DNA of 64,000 bases. Source: Cruorifilaria tuberocauda. Its lineage: Eukaryota > Nematoda > Chromadorea > Rhabditida > Onchocercidae. Below the pieces are notes generated by a model, which saw only the letters and a list, made by a program, of their open reading frames with translations, searched no databases and was not told the origin of the DNA. Each line of letters begins with the position of its first letter. Position 1 is the stretch's first letter. The translations under genes were made by a program, and so were the position numbers. The DNA lies in NCBI GenBank assembly GCA_013365365.1, contig JABVXU010000242.1:17608-81607 (forward strand), read 5' to 3'. Positions 49,657 to 63,764 of the stretch are shown piece after piece.

Positions 49657-51273
49657 AACAAAGATAATTTCAGGAATGTTACACCGTTTGTAATTAAAAT
49701 GAATTTTGTTTTGATGTAAAATAATAAAAAGAGAAATCGTAAACAAATTTGGAGAGCTCTTTATATGATGGAACAAAATAACAAAACTACATATGTGGCA
49801 AAAATAAACAATATGTACAAGACTGGAAATATTTATCACAGTTCAATCATAAATGTCAAATAAAACAAAAGGGAGAAATGCAACAAACATTTTATTATTT
49901 TTTAAATTAAACCAAAAAATATCAAAATGAAACAAAATGGAACTTCTTTGCAAAAAGAGTAATTTCAATTTGTTTAGAAAATTGGTGAAAAAAGGAAAAG
50001 AAGAAAGTGCAATGAATATTTTTAGAAAGAAACTCTAACAAAATATAAAATTAGAAAAAAAAGCAAAATATGAAAACGGGAAAAAAATAATTCAAAAAAA
50101 AAAAAAAAATTAAGCCAATTGCAAATCGTTTAATATTTCGAACATGCAATTGATTATATGCCATCGTATTTTATACGCATATACGCATATGAATTATATA
50201 ATACTTCTATTGCAATTTACAGTAATTTTTTATCAAAGTGACTGACTAACTTACAATTAATTTACAAGTTCCAATAATTCAATAAATCAAAATTCAAATA
50301 ATTCAAAAGTACTACTTCACCGTATTCAAATACATTCTTAAGATAATTTGTAAAAAAATAAAACGATTAAATGCTACTTTTACGGAAAACAATCATTAAT
50401 TCATACCGAATTTTGTGAAGTTAATTAGCAAAAATTTATTAACGATGAAGTCCATGCTGCATGATAACTTCAAACTTCAAAAGTGAAAGTGAGAATCTTG
50501 AAAATTAAATAAAAAGAAGTGAAAGCACATAAAAAACAAAATAGAATAAGGTGGAGAAGTTACGGCACAATGACTATGATATGATAATAGTTAAAAAAGT
50601 TTTTCACTTAACAAATCCAAACGAAAGAATCCCTTCTTCCCCTCTCACATTTCTGATATATTTCAGAAGTATTTCCTGCTAAAAAACCCGTTGATTCGTA
50701 CCTTTTTGTACATAGCAAACTGGAGGTAATCCATACATGTTAATTTCATTCAAATCTTTATTAGCGTTACGCTGAGGTAATTTGCTTTGACGGCAGGAAG
50801 AATTTAACAAACAAGTAAAAAACAATGCCTGACGCTAAATGTATTATGTTGAAGCGTTTTTTCTGTTTGAATAAAAAGATTTTAAGCATAAATTTGATTT
50901 CGAATTAAAACAAATTAAACTGAAGAATGGTATGGCACTTTTAGCAACATCTGAGTAACTTGTTGAAGATATGTGACATGCCAGGATAGATCAATCATGA
51001 AGTCAAAATTTAAAAAAATAAAAATTGGAAGAATACTTTAACTTTATAGTTTACATCAGAAAAATCATTTGAGCGGTAAAAAATAAAAAATAATTGATGT
51101 AAATTAAAATATTAAAAAAAACTGTACAAAAGGAGAAAAAAGACTTCCTTTAAAGAATCTTCCGCCTTCCTTTCCTATTTTCATTTTTAATTTAACAATT
51201 AATTAAAGAATTTAAGTTTCTTTTACTTAAAACTTAAAAAAGCTCTAAATTTTATAAAGAAAAAAACAATATT
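49657..51273. other. Convergent 3' region between tetraspanin and Patched
   Basis: 1.6 kb of A-rich sequence, including an A run near 50095-50109, where two genes end tail to tail. No coding exon or structured RNA was recognised. Confidence 0.45.
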
Positions 51274-54200
51274 TTAAAACCTAAGAGCATTTGATGAAAA
51301 TTTGAATAGTTTACTGTTACTATCGTTATTTCGCTTCATAATATTACTGGCAGAGGTAGAGGAACTGGATGAAAGAAGTGGCGAAGTTGAATGTTGCGGT
51401 CTAATCGGAATTTTACTACCAATATTTTCAACATTAATTTGATAATTTTGAGCAGTTGGTACGATAGAAGTGGGAACATTTATCTTTGCTGCATTCTTAC
51501 TACCTGACGATAACGGATTCCAGTAGAAACGATTATTCTGAAAGTATGAAAAGTACAGAGTAAGATTAATTCCCTTACTTCGTTCTTTTTGAGTAATGTT
51601 TTCATTAATCAATCATAAATTAAATGGCTATCCCTATTTCTTTAAAGAGATTTTTTCTTTTTAAGAAGCAGAAAAAAGAGAGCGGAAAGTAAGCTATTTA
51701 AGTATGCTAATGAACTAAAAGAACATCTTAATGGTGAAGTAATAAAAAATAAATAATTTTAGATGTTAAATGCAAAATATCTAAAATGAGGGTGAAAAAG
51801 CAAATCAATTAACTTCTTTCGCTACGCACTCATGAAATTTCAACATACTTGATTTTTTCTTGAAAGATTTTGAACTTGAAAAATTCTTTGAAATAAAATC
51901 ATAAAAAAAAGCTAACATGTGAAGAGTCTTTGGTAATTGCTGATAACGAATTATGATTGGTATAATTATTGTTAGCACCTGTTTCCAAACGTCCGTTTAC
52001 CTGTGAATTAATTATTACAGTTTAATGTTGCAAAAAAAAAAAGATCTACTTTTCAAAATTCCTCATTTGAAAGTTTTCTGTAAATGAATTTAAAAAAAAA
52101 GATCAAAGTATTTAAACTCTTTTATCAGCCATTTTTTAAAAGAGTCAATACCGGAAAGAAAATTAATACATTAGGAAACATGGATCTACTATTTTCGAAA
52201 AGTCTATGCGATGTTTCAGACTGGAGATTCTGAATCCTTTTAAACCATCACTTTTGAATCACCGCGATGATCTCATTTTATTCACTGTTTTACCCACAAA
52301 GCATTAAATTTGATTTAAATAATAAACATTGTGAGATGAATTTTACTAATACATCATTTAAATCTTATTAATTTCCTCATTCATATACCTGCATTTCAAC
52401 AAATGCACCGCCAACTCGTCTTTTCAAATCATCGGTTTGTTTATCGTTTGAATCGCGATTTTGTTGCTTACAGAGTGAAGCTGGTACTGGTAGATAAGTT
52501 TTTCCATCGAATAAACGAATCTGAAAAAATCTGGGATTAAGTGCAATGGAAATCTAGTTGTGAATAGAAAAATTAACATAGTTTTATACAAGCACTTCAA
52601 AATAGAATGTAAAAAATAGAAATTAAATATAACGTTTATAAATTAAATTTCATAAAACGTTTTCGTTACATTTAGAAGTTATACATGATTTAATTTATTG
52701 TATGAATAGCTTTATAATAATTCTTTAGAAAGCTTACTTCACATGGTGGTCCAATTAGTGATAAAAGTACCGGCAGAAGTACAAGTCCATTAATGAGACC
52801 AATTAAAATGAGCGCTGAGAGAACGATGAAGAAATATTTTACAATAAATTCAAATTCCGAAAACCCTAACATTAGTATACCTAAAAATTAGAAAAAAACA
52901 AATTAGCATTTCTATTTTCGTTTAAAATCAAAAAAATTATTCCCAATCTTTCAATTAAAATACCAGTATAGATTTTGATTGAAATTACTAAAATAATAAT
53001 GGTGTCAATTAGTGATTTATTTTAAAATTTTAGTGTAAATTTAGAAAAGATTTATAAAAAAAAATCGAGAATAACTTAAATAGAAGATAAGTATTTGAAA
53101 GAGGTTATGAAACAAGAAAGAAAAAAGAAAGAGACCTAGAAGAGTGGATAATCCACCATGTATCACAGGTATAAACATATGATTCAAGCAAGCTGCCATC
53201 CGTTCATCCTTACTACCCAGTGATGTTAGGTATACCAATACAATATGTACCGTAAATTCCACACCTAAACATAATCTTTGCAAATAATTTATGGAAATGA
53301 ATACATATATATTTTAAAAAAGTTTAAATAAGAAATAAAAGAGGAAATATCATCAGCATAATTTTTAATTTGCATGCGATCAATGAAATATCAGATATGA
53401 AAAGAGAAGAAAAAGAAAGTAAAAATTTTCTAATTAAAACCATTTATCAGCTGAAATTTAAACAGAAATCATAATGATATCGTCATAATCAAATTTCAAC
53501 ATTATTAAAACTATCACTTCAACTACTTGATTTTTTTTTTAAATAAAAATGGATTCAAATGAAACAAATTATCTCCTTAACTATTTCACTATGAATTCAA
53601 AGGATACATACCGATTCCAACAGCAGCAATCAGTGTAACCGCGCTAACCGGATTAAGTTTAATACCAGTAGCACCCATGAAACCAGCCAATTCGACAGTC
53701 ATCGAAATGACCACAACTGTCACCATCATAGCTGCCCATGGATTAAAAATTAATATCGATATGACAATAAATATTGCACTAGTAATTACACAAATAGCGA
53801 CGAGTAGATTCCATCTGAAATGGAATGATGACAAAAATGAAAATTAAAAAAAAAACTGTTGAGAAAAAATAAATTCTTCAAATTTGTGATCCATCCCAAA
53901 TCCTGCAATATTTCATCTATCTCATACCTTTTCAATCGAAAAAAAGCACTATGGAATTAGATTTTAGTTTTTTTCTAAGTAATAAATTATCGAAGAAACT
54001 CCCATGACTATTGACATATTTTCTTTACATTAATATCCTAATTGCCTTAGAGAAGTTATGAATTCAGCTTATTTTGGTCACTTACGATTTTTTACTCTTA
54101 TTTTTTAATAGAATTAAAAAAAAATTGATCTGTAATTACTTTAAATTGAGATATTGCTCCCAGAATATGAATGCGATACCGCTTGGAAAATTTGGTAAAC

Positions 54201-57200
54201 CCAATTCTGTATATCGATCACAAACACTTCGAATTTCCTGCAAAAACAATCAACGTATCTTGAGCTTTCTTAAGAATTTGCTCTTCTGTTATTAAATAAA
54301 ATCACTCTTAACAAAAAATAATTTAATTTTTGAATATTAAGTATTACTTTATTTGATAGTTTATGACCTTTTAATTGCAGCTATTTATTGGAATGCAAAT
54401 ATCTTGTGTTATGATCTGCTGATATGATAAATTCTCCCAAACATAGAAAGAACAAAGCTATCATGGAAACATGAAATTAAAAATTGCATAAAATAGATTA
54501 TGAAATATTTAAATAAAAATTTTATCAAATTTACAAGTGTTTAAGGAATTTATCTGTAATTTTGCAAAATTTTATTTTATTCATGTAGATTTTGCTTTGC
54601 AAATTCTATTTTGTTCTGTAAAATTAAGAGAAAACTTCAAATGTCTTACTCGTATCATTTTCACAATCACAGGAGTATCGGTTAAATCGGTCAAATAGAA
54701 TGGTATTTGACTGTAAGCTGGTGGCAGTGCTGGAGGAACAACTTTTTCATGCTGTAATTCGTCATTCATATTAATTAAATACTAGATCTAAATCCAATTT
54801 CCAGATTATACGGATTCAATTCAGTAAAATTAACCGAGGTAAATGTCCACGAAGGAGGTGTGGGATAAAATGAAGCTTGTGAAACATAATACATCATGTT
54901 ATCAAGATTGTACCATGCGGTCAAATAATTATAAAAACCATCGGCGTTGATTAAACCAGCATCATTAACCAATTTCACAGTGCTAATCTGCAAATAAATC
55001 AATAAATCATTCTAAACAATAACACAGTTTTCCATGAAATGCATTACTTCTTGTATTTTCAACATTACAACAAATATCAGTTAACTTACAGTTTATAAAA
55101 GCTTTAAATTTTGGGCAAAAAATATTGCCAAGATTTGGCATAGAAAATGGTCGATGTATTATATATCAACTTACTTAAAGATACAATTTGAATTTAAAAC
55201 AAAACTGCATTTTTTTTTTAATTTCATAAATACTTACTCTTCCTGTACAATTATATCTATTTCCATACGAACAAACGAGAAGTTTTGCAATCTTTGCTTC
55301 ATCGGTAACTTTACTACCAGCCTTCAACTCACCAGTAATTGCATTTACATCACCCTTTATGATAGCATTATCTAAGTCCTTCTGAATGGAACGCAACCAA
55401 GTTCTCATAAGTGACATCCAATATTCTTCACTTGGATGACCTTTTACTTTGATCACATAACTTGATTTTGCTATAAGAAAGTACTTTGTTAATATGGCTA
55501 ATTGGATGAAAACAATATTTTATGCCAAATGGAAGAGTTCGTGGAAAATCGAAAATGGAAAGAAATGAGATCTTTAACCCTTTTCCTAAATTTACAAAAA
55601 ATTAATAAATAATTTGAGCTATTTTTTATACCGATGTCCAAGCGATATTGTTCGATTTGTTCTTGCTGTGCCGGAAAATTAATTTTATTGCCTTTTAAAA
55701 CCGCAAACATTGGATAAAAACTGAAGTATTTCTCTCTTGCTCTCAAAAATGCAGCTGGAGCTGTTCCTTCTGGCAAAACATCAGATAATTCCAATCCAAG
55801 ATTTGATTGATAAAGGCCGAGACAGCTGACTATTAATAATGATGTGCACATCACAATTACCATTAACTGAAATTAAATTAAATTTATTTATGAAATATTA
55901 ATATGTTTAAATTTATATCCAAATTTTAAATGACAAAATTCTTCTGATAAATCGTATCATTTATGATATTAATTAATATTTGACTAACCTTTGTGAGAGG
56001 TATAGTTAAGAAAGGGATATAATAACATTGCAAAAATCCACTTAACGTATACCACTTCTTCTCCTTCTCAACATTATTCTTTAGCAATAAAGAAGGTGGT
56101 GGACCAGGATAAATGTGGTTAGCTGTCGACAAACTTCCTACAACTCGTTTTCCCATATTCAGTTCTAAGGATTCCGCTCCAAGCTAAAATAAAACCACTT
56201 ATAATATAATTATTTCAACATTCATTTTTAGAAAACCTAATCAGTTTTAAAACAATCTTTGTGTTTATCAAATTGAAATTAATTTATTTGATTTTTTCTG
56301 AAAGTAATACAAATAACCTTTTTGGGATTCACTGTACTTCCTACACAACAGCAGCCCAAATCCCGTTTATTAGCACGACGTCGTCGTAGGTCAAGTGCAA
56401 TCATTGCCGGATAGATTACCATAATAGCAATCATATTGAATGTCAGTAAAATTGCTGTCTATAATTTAAAAAAAGACTTCATTTCTTACTTTCTTCTTTT
56501 TTCACATTTTAATAATGTTCTAAAAGTTACCAAAAAAAATTAGAAAGTAATATTCCTGAATTAATCAATCACTGCAATATACTTTCATTACCTCCACATA
56601 ATTTCTGCTTTTTGGGAAACAAACAAGGTTAGATAATAACACTAAGTTTTAGATTTTTATCCTTCAAAAAGACCTCTAAAAAGGCAACAAATAAGTATAT
56701 TCTTTTTAGAAAATAAAAAGTCTAAGTCTAAAACAATAATGTTATCTAACCTTGTTTGTTGATCTTTGTTTAAATAAATCTTATGCTTTGTTTCTTACTT
56801 TTATTTCTTTCACCTATTTGTTACTACGGATTTATAGATAAAGCTTTGTTAATTGCTAAAATATTTCATAAATTTTCGAAACGAAAAAAATGTCAAAAAG
56901 AAACTGAAAGTTGTTTACATGATGAAGTTATCAATCAGAATGATAGAACGACGGAAATTAAAGTGCCTAGAGATTATCAAAAAATTAAAATGCCTAGTAT
57001 ATTAATCATTGAGCAATTATAATAATATGAATGAACAACGTGACTGAAGCTAAAGAAGCAACTAGGAAAATAATTTTCTCTTACAACAACAAATCAAATA
57101 AACAACTGATCTTAACACCAAACAATTAATTCAAGAAATAAAAAGCTTACCTGTGAACAAAAGGATTTTAGCGCTGGAATAGGAAGAAGTGTGCCAGCCA

Positions 57201-60200
57201 TAAATGCAATAATATTATTTATTGAAGTAATAACCACACTCATACCAGTTTCTTTCATCAATATTCCTGAAATAATATTAATTAAATTACATTTGAATAG
57301 AATTAAAAAATGCTTGTGGAAATTCTTTTCATATTTTTTATTGAAGAAGAAAACTTATAGTCATACATTTTGTAAATCAATGTGATAAATTAAAAAATTG
57401 TACAAAATGAATATGAAGACATACCAATTTCGTTATTTTTAACTGCGTGCTGCACATCTTTATAGTTGTGAAGCAATAAGAACATATCATCAACACCCAA
57501 TCCCAGCGTTAAAAACGGTACAATCTAAATTCATTTTAAATTATTTAAAATTAATATTAAAAAAAAAACGAAAACAGCTTGATTAATTCGATAATATAAT
57601 TGAATAAAACATCTTAATAATAAGCATTTCATCTTCCCAATAATAATTAATAAATATGAGGAGAAATGTAAGAATTATAAATTCAAGTTTTTAATCTAAT
57701 TTTTAAAATAAATATTCCTTCAAGAGATGAAATTATCGACAGGTGAATCAAAAGGCTAACAAGTATACCCCATATTTTAAAGATACTCATGAATTTTTTA
57801 ATAAGCAAAGAGATGAAGGAAAAAAAGTGATAAATGAAAATAATACTTGTGTTGTAGCTGCATTAAAATGAATACCCATATATGAAGATACTCCAAGACC
57901 GGAAATACTCGCATAAGTAACCAGAAAGACTCCAAGCATACTAAGGCCAACTGATGAATTTACTGCAAACCACCAACCATCCCAATTTAATTGTGACCAG
58001 GCAGCATAAATAAACTGTAATTCGCATTCAATTCACCAGTAGAAATATTACACGATCATATAATTTCTAAAGATATAGTTGTTTCCTACTGACAATTACT
58101 ATATTAACTGTTATGGTCCGTGTATTGAGAGATAAAAAACGATCAGAACCTCTTGAAAAGTGTATCAAAAATGCACTGAATTGCAAAAAATGTCTAGGGT
58201 TTTAAACTATCTCGAATTCTCGCCAAAATCAATTAACAAAAATTTGAAGTGGACTAATATTCTTCCTTATTATTTCTAAAACGTACTATTATAGAACTTA
58301 AAAATGAATCTTTCACAGTATTTATTATTGTTACAAGAGAAATATTTGCATTTCAATGACTAGCAAGACATTTTAGATCTTTGCATCACAAATTTAAAAT
58401 TTTCATTGCAATCGATTCTTTTCCTCTCAGAAATTCATATCATACTAAGTGAAAATTTTTTATTAAGTTGTTCCTTTAAAGGAGAAATTTCTAAAATTTG
58501 TGAGGAAAGAAAAATTTTAGGAAGAAAGAAAACAAACCATTAATAAATATCCTATGAAGATAACGAAGAACTTAAATTGACTAAATTCCTCTAACATATC
58601 CTCTAAAGATGTTGATGAGAGTGGATGTATCTGACGATTCATCTAAAAATTTTCTTCAAATATCAGTTATATAAAAATTCTGGAAGGTATTGTATAAAAA
58701 GTAAATATAATGTAGTAATTTCTGAAATTACAATGTGACGTTATTTTAAGCTACATCTTTCAAGTTATACTGAAGCCTACTTTGGTGATATGTTTAAGGT
58801 GTATATTCGTGTGAATGTAGTAATTAAAGAATCTATATGAAAAATACGAAAACAAAAACTTCCAATATAATCTTACATCACTATTATCATCATTATCACA
58901 TCAATTATCAGTATAAGATGAACCTCCGTATTCCAACGATGTTGATAGATGTGTTGTGTGAAATTTCGCTGCCAAGCGGAAACAACTTGCGATGCATAAT
59001 ATGGGTTCCAAGTGTCAACATTCAAATTTGGTTTCAAATCAGGCTTATGTATCTAAATTTTAATATTGCAGTGAGTATAAGTAAACAAATCCATTTCAAA
59101 TATAATTGTAACGAAATTCATCTAATCAGCACTTTCTCAAAAATTTACTGCTTTCCACCGAGTTAAACCATAAATTTTTTTTAATTTTAAATTTAATTCC
59201 TTTCATTGAAATCATTTCATTTAATTACCAGTCTAATTATATCTCAATTAGACTATTTATAAATGGATAATTCTTAGAATATCGGATGGAAAAATTAATC
59301 CAATAATCTAAGTTTTTTTCGCACGAAGATATCATTGATATCTGAAATAAAATGATATCTTGAAGGAATGAAGGAATAAATTAACTGAACCTTATAGCGT
59401 GAAAAGACATCACCACCAGATGCAACCAGAAAAATACTTTGAAAAGCTTCAGCACTTATTAATTTATGATTCTGTCGCTTAACACCACCAACTATTAGAT
59501 CTTCCGGCCATACCATCGTGTTTCGAGCAAATCCTCGACAACCACCCGTCATTATTTTTCCGTAATCAGGATATTTCGGCATCTCCTTCTGAAATAATTT
59601 TCGGATAACAAGAAAGAAATGAGAAATTGTTTAATTTAAGAATTTTTAATTAGCATGAAAATGGAATAATAAAAATGTTTCTATTTGACTTAAAGGAATG
59701 TAATCAAGACGCATTAACGATCGTTAAAATCTTTAAAAGAGCCAAACAGTAAGACAATTTTAGAGGAAAACATTATAATTTGGACTAAGCGACATTAAAA
59801 GAATGTTAAATTACAAAAAGAATGTATAAGCTAAGTGATGATGTGCAACATTTTGACCGAAATATTGTGAAGGAAACTGATATATAAGATTAGTTACCAA
59901 CCGATGTCAAAAATTCACTCCATCGATGTTCATTCTTATTCAACCATTTCAGGAAGCTTTTACTATAACGCAAACATTGTTCTTCCTCAGCAATATCTTC
60001 TTTACCTTAAAATAATTAAAATCATTTACATATTAAAATTATGCTAACCTATCATAAATAACTACTAATTCTCGGAAAAAGACATCGTGATTGATCTACG
60101 GAAATATTTAATACTAATCTACCGAAATAATTTAATGACACCAGTCTATAATATTTTTAAAAACTTCAAAATTTTATTCATCTTTTCATCCCAATGAAAG

Positions 60201-63200
60201 ATAAATTTAGCAAAGAGTTGATGATATATAAATCACTCAAACTGCTTATCTTCTATTACATAAATTTTTTCATGAATCATGAGTTGGAAAACTAATCATA
60301 CTTTTTGTACGATTAGTATCGTAATCTTCATCATCTTCATATGCATAATAATCGGAACTTGTATCTTCTGTACGGTTTTTAATATTTGATGTTGATGAAA
60401 TTGTTCTCATTTCCCGTTTACGTCTTTTTTTGCCTAAAATCAATTGTTAAAAATTAGTTGACATTAGAATAAAGCAATTGAATTTTTCATCTTTATTTTT
60501 ATTCAGAAATAAAAAACTTTTCACGGAACAATATTTTTTCAATGAATTTTTCCTCTCAAATCCTGTCAAATCTTGTTTTTCCTTCTTTAAATCTGTGTAC
60601 TATATTGCTATTTGAAAACTTTCTGTTCTTCATGAGAAAATAAATTTAAAAATCTACTCTAAATATCATAAATAAATTTTCCTGAAAGTCTAACCAAAAA
60701 TATCTTCAAGAATTTGTAATGTTGCATCTTGTGATTCGGACTTATAAATTGGTGTCGCTTCTGCTTGCAATATTATTCGTTCATTTTCCGGCATCGCTAA
60801 ATTCCAAGCTTGAAATTTTTTAAATGCTAAACAATGATTGAAAGCATTTGGTGCTGTCGATGGACATTCCGGATCTAACGGATCAATGCACCAACGATCA
60901 AGATATGCAGCTCCTATACCAGCCTGAAAAATAGTCAACATATATCATTTATGACTAATGACTTAATTAATGTAAATTAAGTTGTAGTAAGAAATTATTT
61001 GAAATTTAAAACAAAAATTAGTTATCACAAATATGTCCCCTTACTGCTTCGTTCGTTAATATTATCAAATTACTTACTCTTTCAAAAAAATTAAAGATTG
61101 TTCCAAGATCGAAGAGTGTTGAAACTTCTTTTAATACTGCGGAAGGATCCAAATTTTTCCATGTTATATTACCTTTTGGTAAGGAAGTAATGAAAGTGTG
61201 TATATCAGGCCTATAAATGTTTCAAATCTTATAACTATATTCCATAGCTTCCGGCGGATAAATTTAAAAGATGAAGTAAGCAGCAAAGAAGTTAACATAT
61301 TTTATAATTAAAATTTAAGATATTTCCTTAGCCATTTGATTTTATTAGTGGTTAAAAATATGGTAATTAATATCATAACTAAGTTGATTAATTAAAAGAG
61401 TAAAATAAAACAGATTATCCCGTTTATTTCAGTGTTATCAATTCTGTAATAGGATGATATAAATTTTTAAAAAATTGCAAAAACTATGCTGTTTTTTCTA
61501 CACTTAGGAAAAATAAATAAACCCTAAAACGAGCGGTGGTGATGGTCCTAATGGTTTTGATCCTTCCCAGAAGCAATCAATAGGTGTAATCCAAATGCAA
61601 GGGATTAAACGATCCAGCAATTTGCTCATTACACCAGCAAATGGTCCATGTGATAACTTTGGTGACGGCGGTTTGAAGCATATATCGGCTAATGTCCAAT
61701 TTCTAAAATAACCAACAAACTTTGTTAAGAAGAAATATAGCAAACTTAATCAAATTAATTAATCAAAGAAAAGAAAGAGAAAAATCCTCATAAAACGTTT
61801 AATCTTTATAAACCTTAAGCGATATACTAAACTGACAAATTAAATTAAGCTTTTTAAAATAATTGTTTATGAAATGAATTTACATACTCGCCATACATTT
61901 CTACCCGAAAGTCAGCAATTTCTTCCATAATTTGAACATGTTTAAGCAGTGATTCTTTGGTTAAAGCATTAATTCCTTTCGCTGCAGGTGTTTGTATTAC
62001 CACCTATAAAAATTGATTTTTTGGAAAAGTAGATAATGTAATTAATAACAGATATAAAAATTTTTTTTAATTTAATAAGCATAAAGACAATAAATGAATA
62101 TTTTTCATTTCACTAGAAGCTTTTATATACAAATCAAATTTGATTATCACTTATCGATACCTGAAAACGACTATCGAATGGATTATCCAAACCTGCGTCC
62201 ATACTTCCTTCATCTTTTATACCATTTGCTGATTTTATAGAAACAATTGGATCAGGAACATCTATAATTATCAAATTGAATAAGAGAATTTGAAGCTTTT
62301 CAAGTTATCTTTAATGATTTGAAAAAAGGATAGGTTGGATAAAAATTATAGACTTACAAGCTATTGTTATTTTAGTGATGGAAGAAACAAAATAAATTAG
62401 AAAAGATAATTTTTAGCTGGACTGGACTAAACTAAAATAACATTTGAAATTAAGAAATATTAAGCAAACCTGAATTTTCAAAATCAGATGAACGCTTTTC
62501 ACGAACTATATCATACCGATAATTACGCTGTACATGTTGAAGAAAGTGCAATTCTTCATTTAAACGCCCACCCTCTAAAAATTCATGTTATTTTCTATGA
62601 ATAAAAATAAAATTGACTAATTTTACAATCTATCAATCTGATTCTAATTAAAAACCACAGAGGACTGCTTTAAAAGAAAAAGAGAAAAAAACTTAGCTTA
62701 TTTTTGTACTTCGCCCCTAAAATTAGAGTAGAAAACTATAAATTAATAAAACTCGTCGTTTCAATGGTTAAAAAAACGCTCTTTTGGAAAAAAACATAAC
62801 AAAAATTGAAGAATGTTATTTGTAGTAGATTTACCTGAAACCCATAACTTGATCAAATCAGTTTCGATATGCACATATTGAAGTCCTACGGCGCAGATCA
62901 AATAAACACTTAAACCAGAAATGACAACGGACCAGGCCCAATTTTGTACAAATGAACCCAAAGTGAAAAGTAATGTTTGAAAAAAAGAACGTAAGTAAAG
63001 TGGTAAGCGATTACCCGTTGCAATACCCTGGAAAAGAAGGGAAAATGATTTTGATTTTATACAGTTTAATACAGTTATACAGCCATTTCATTTCAATATC
63101 TTTTATTAATCAAAAATTAACTCTTTGTTAGTCATTTCGTCATCTAAGCGATGATTAATCTGAAATTTCTTTGATTGTTCAAAATTTTGTATCTATTCTA

Positions 63201-63764
63201 TTTCAAATTTTCATACCTTCCAGTTTAAAATATGCTTGATTATTAACATTTAATAATTATCATTTTAGAAATTATATGAATAAATAACATAGAGGAAGGA
63301 AGAGTAAGAGAAAAGGAAAGATGAAAATCCGCAATATTCATTACTTTCAAAATCATAATTGATAATTACATGCAAAACTATCAGTGCTTGAAATTTAAAT
63401 CACGTCATATCTTTAATATTTTCTTTCTTCATCCTTTTGAAGGACAACAAATTAGATTTACATGGAAATTATCCCTTAAATGATTAACTAATGTATTATC
63501 AATTGTTAAATTATCAATTATTAAAATCAACAAATTTGTCAATTAATTTCATTACTTCCTCAATCACAAGTCCAATAAAAAAAATTCAGCCTAGTTTTTT
63601 ATTCTTGATTTCAAAAGAAAAAAGATAAAGCATGCCTGATTCATCTGTTGTAATGCCATATCAGCATCACACCACGTTGGTCGTGCTGTAAATTCTTGTT
63701 GCCATTTTTCTGAATATAATGCTGAATCGGATGATTTTTTCCCCACCAACCATTTATCCAAAAT
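51274..63764 (-). CDS. ptc-3: Patched, RND-type 12-TM sterol-sensing protein (5' incomplete)
   Basis: 29 exons: 63764-63636, 63027-62835, 62574-62470, 62261-62161, 62003-61888, 61702-61523, 61210-61078, 60923-60695, 60433-60302, 60005-59902, 59588-59391, 59052-58924, 58642-58538, 58014-57847, 57524-57425, 57266-57151, 56458-56318, 56183-55989, 55866-55632, 55470-55238, 54987-54835, 54751-54650, 54237-54140, 53814-53612, 53264-53136, 52880-52738, 52520-52389, 52000-51917 and 51537-51274. They give 1449 residues; the first exon(s) lie right of the window. Patched landmarks in order: [59 protein letters not shown], sterol-sensing domain with FNAATTQ and GLGVDD (GxxxDD in TM4), [33 protein letters not shown] (TM10 acidic motif), and [11 protein letters not shown] at TM12. 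A Ser/Asn-rich 150-residue tail lacks PPxY. Patched moves sterols/lipids at the plasma membrane. ptc-3 rather than ptc-1 is a guess. Confidence 0.93.
56619..56759. repeat. Imperfect inverted repeat in a Patched intron
   Basis: Left arm from 56619 (ACAAACAAGGTTAGATAA, then GTTTTAGA further in) is the reverse complement of the right arm ending at 56759 (TTATCTAACCTTGTTTGT). The outer 18 bp pair perfectly and further blocks pair inward, with a loop of about 50-60 bp. It resembles a small MITE-like or foldback element or a hairpin. No clear target-site duplication flanks it. Confidence 0.85.

Noticed and set aside
58837..59166. 109-codon plus ORF
   Set aside because: Antisense shadow of a Patched exon (59052-58924).
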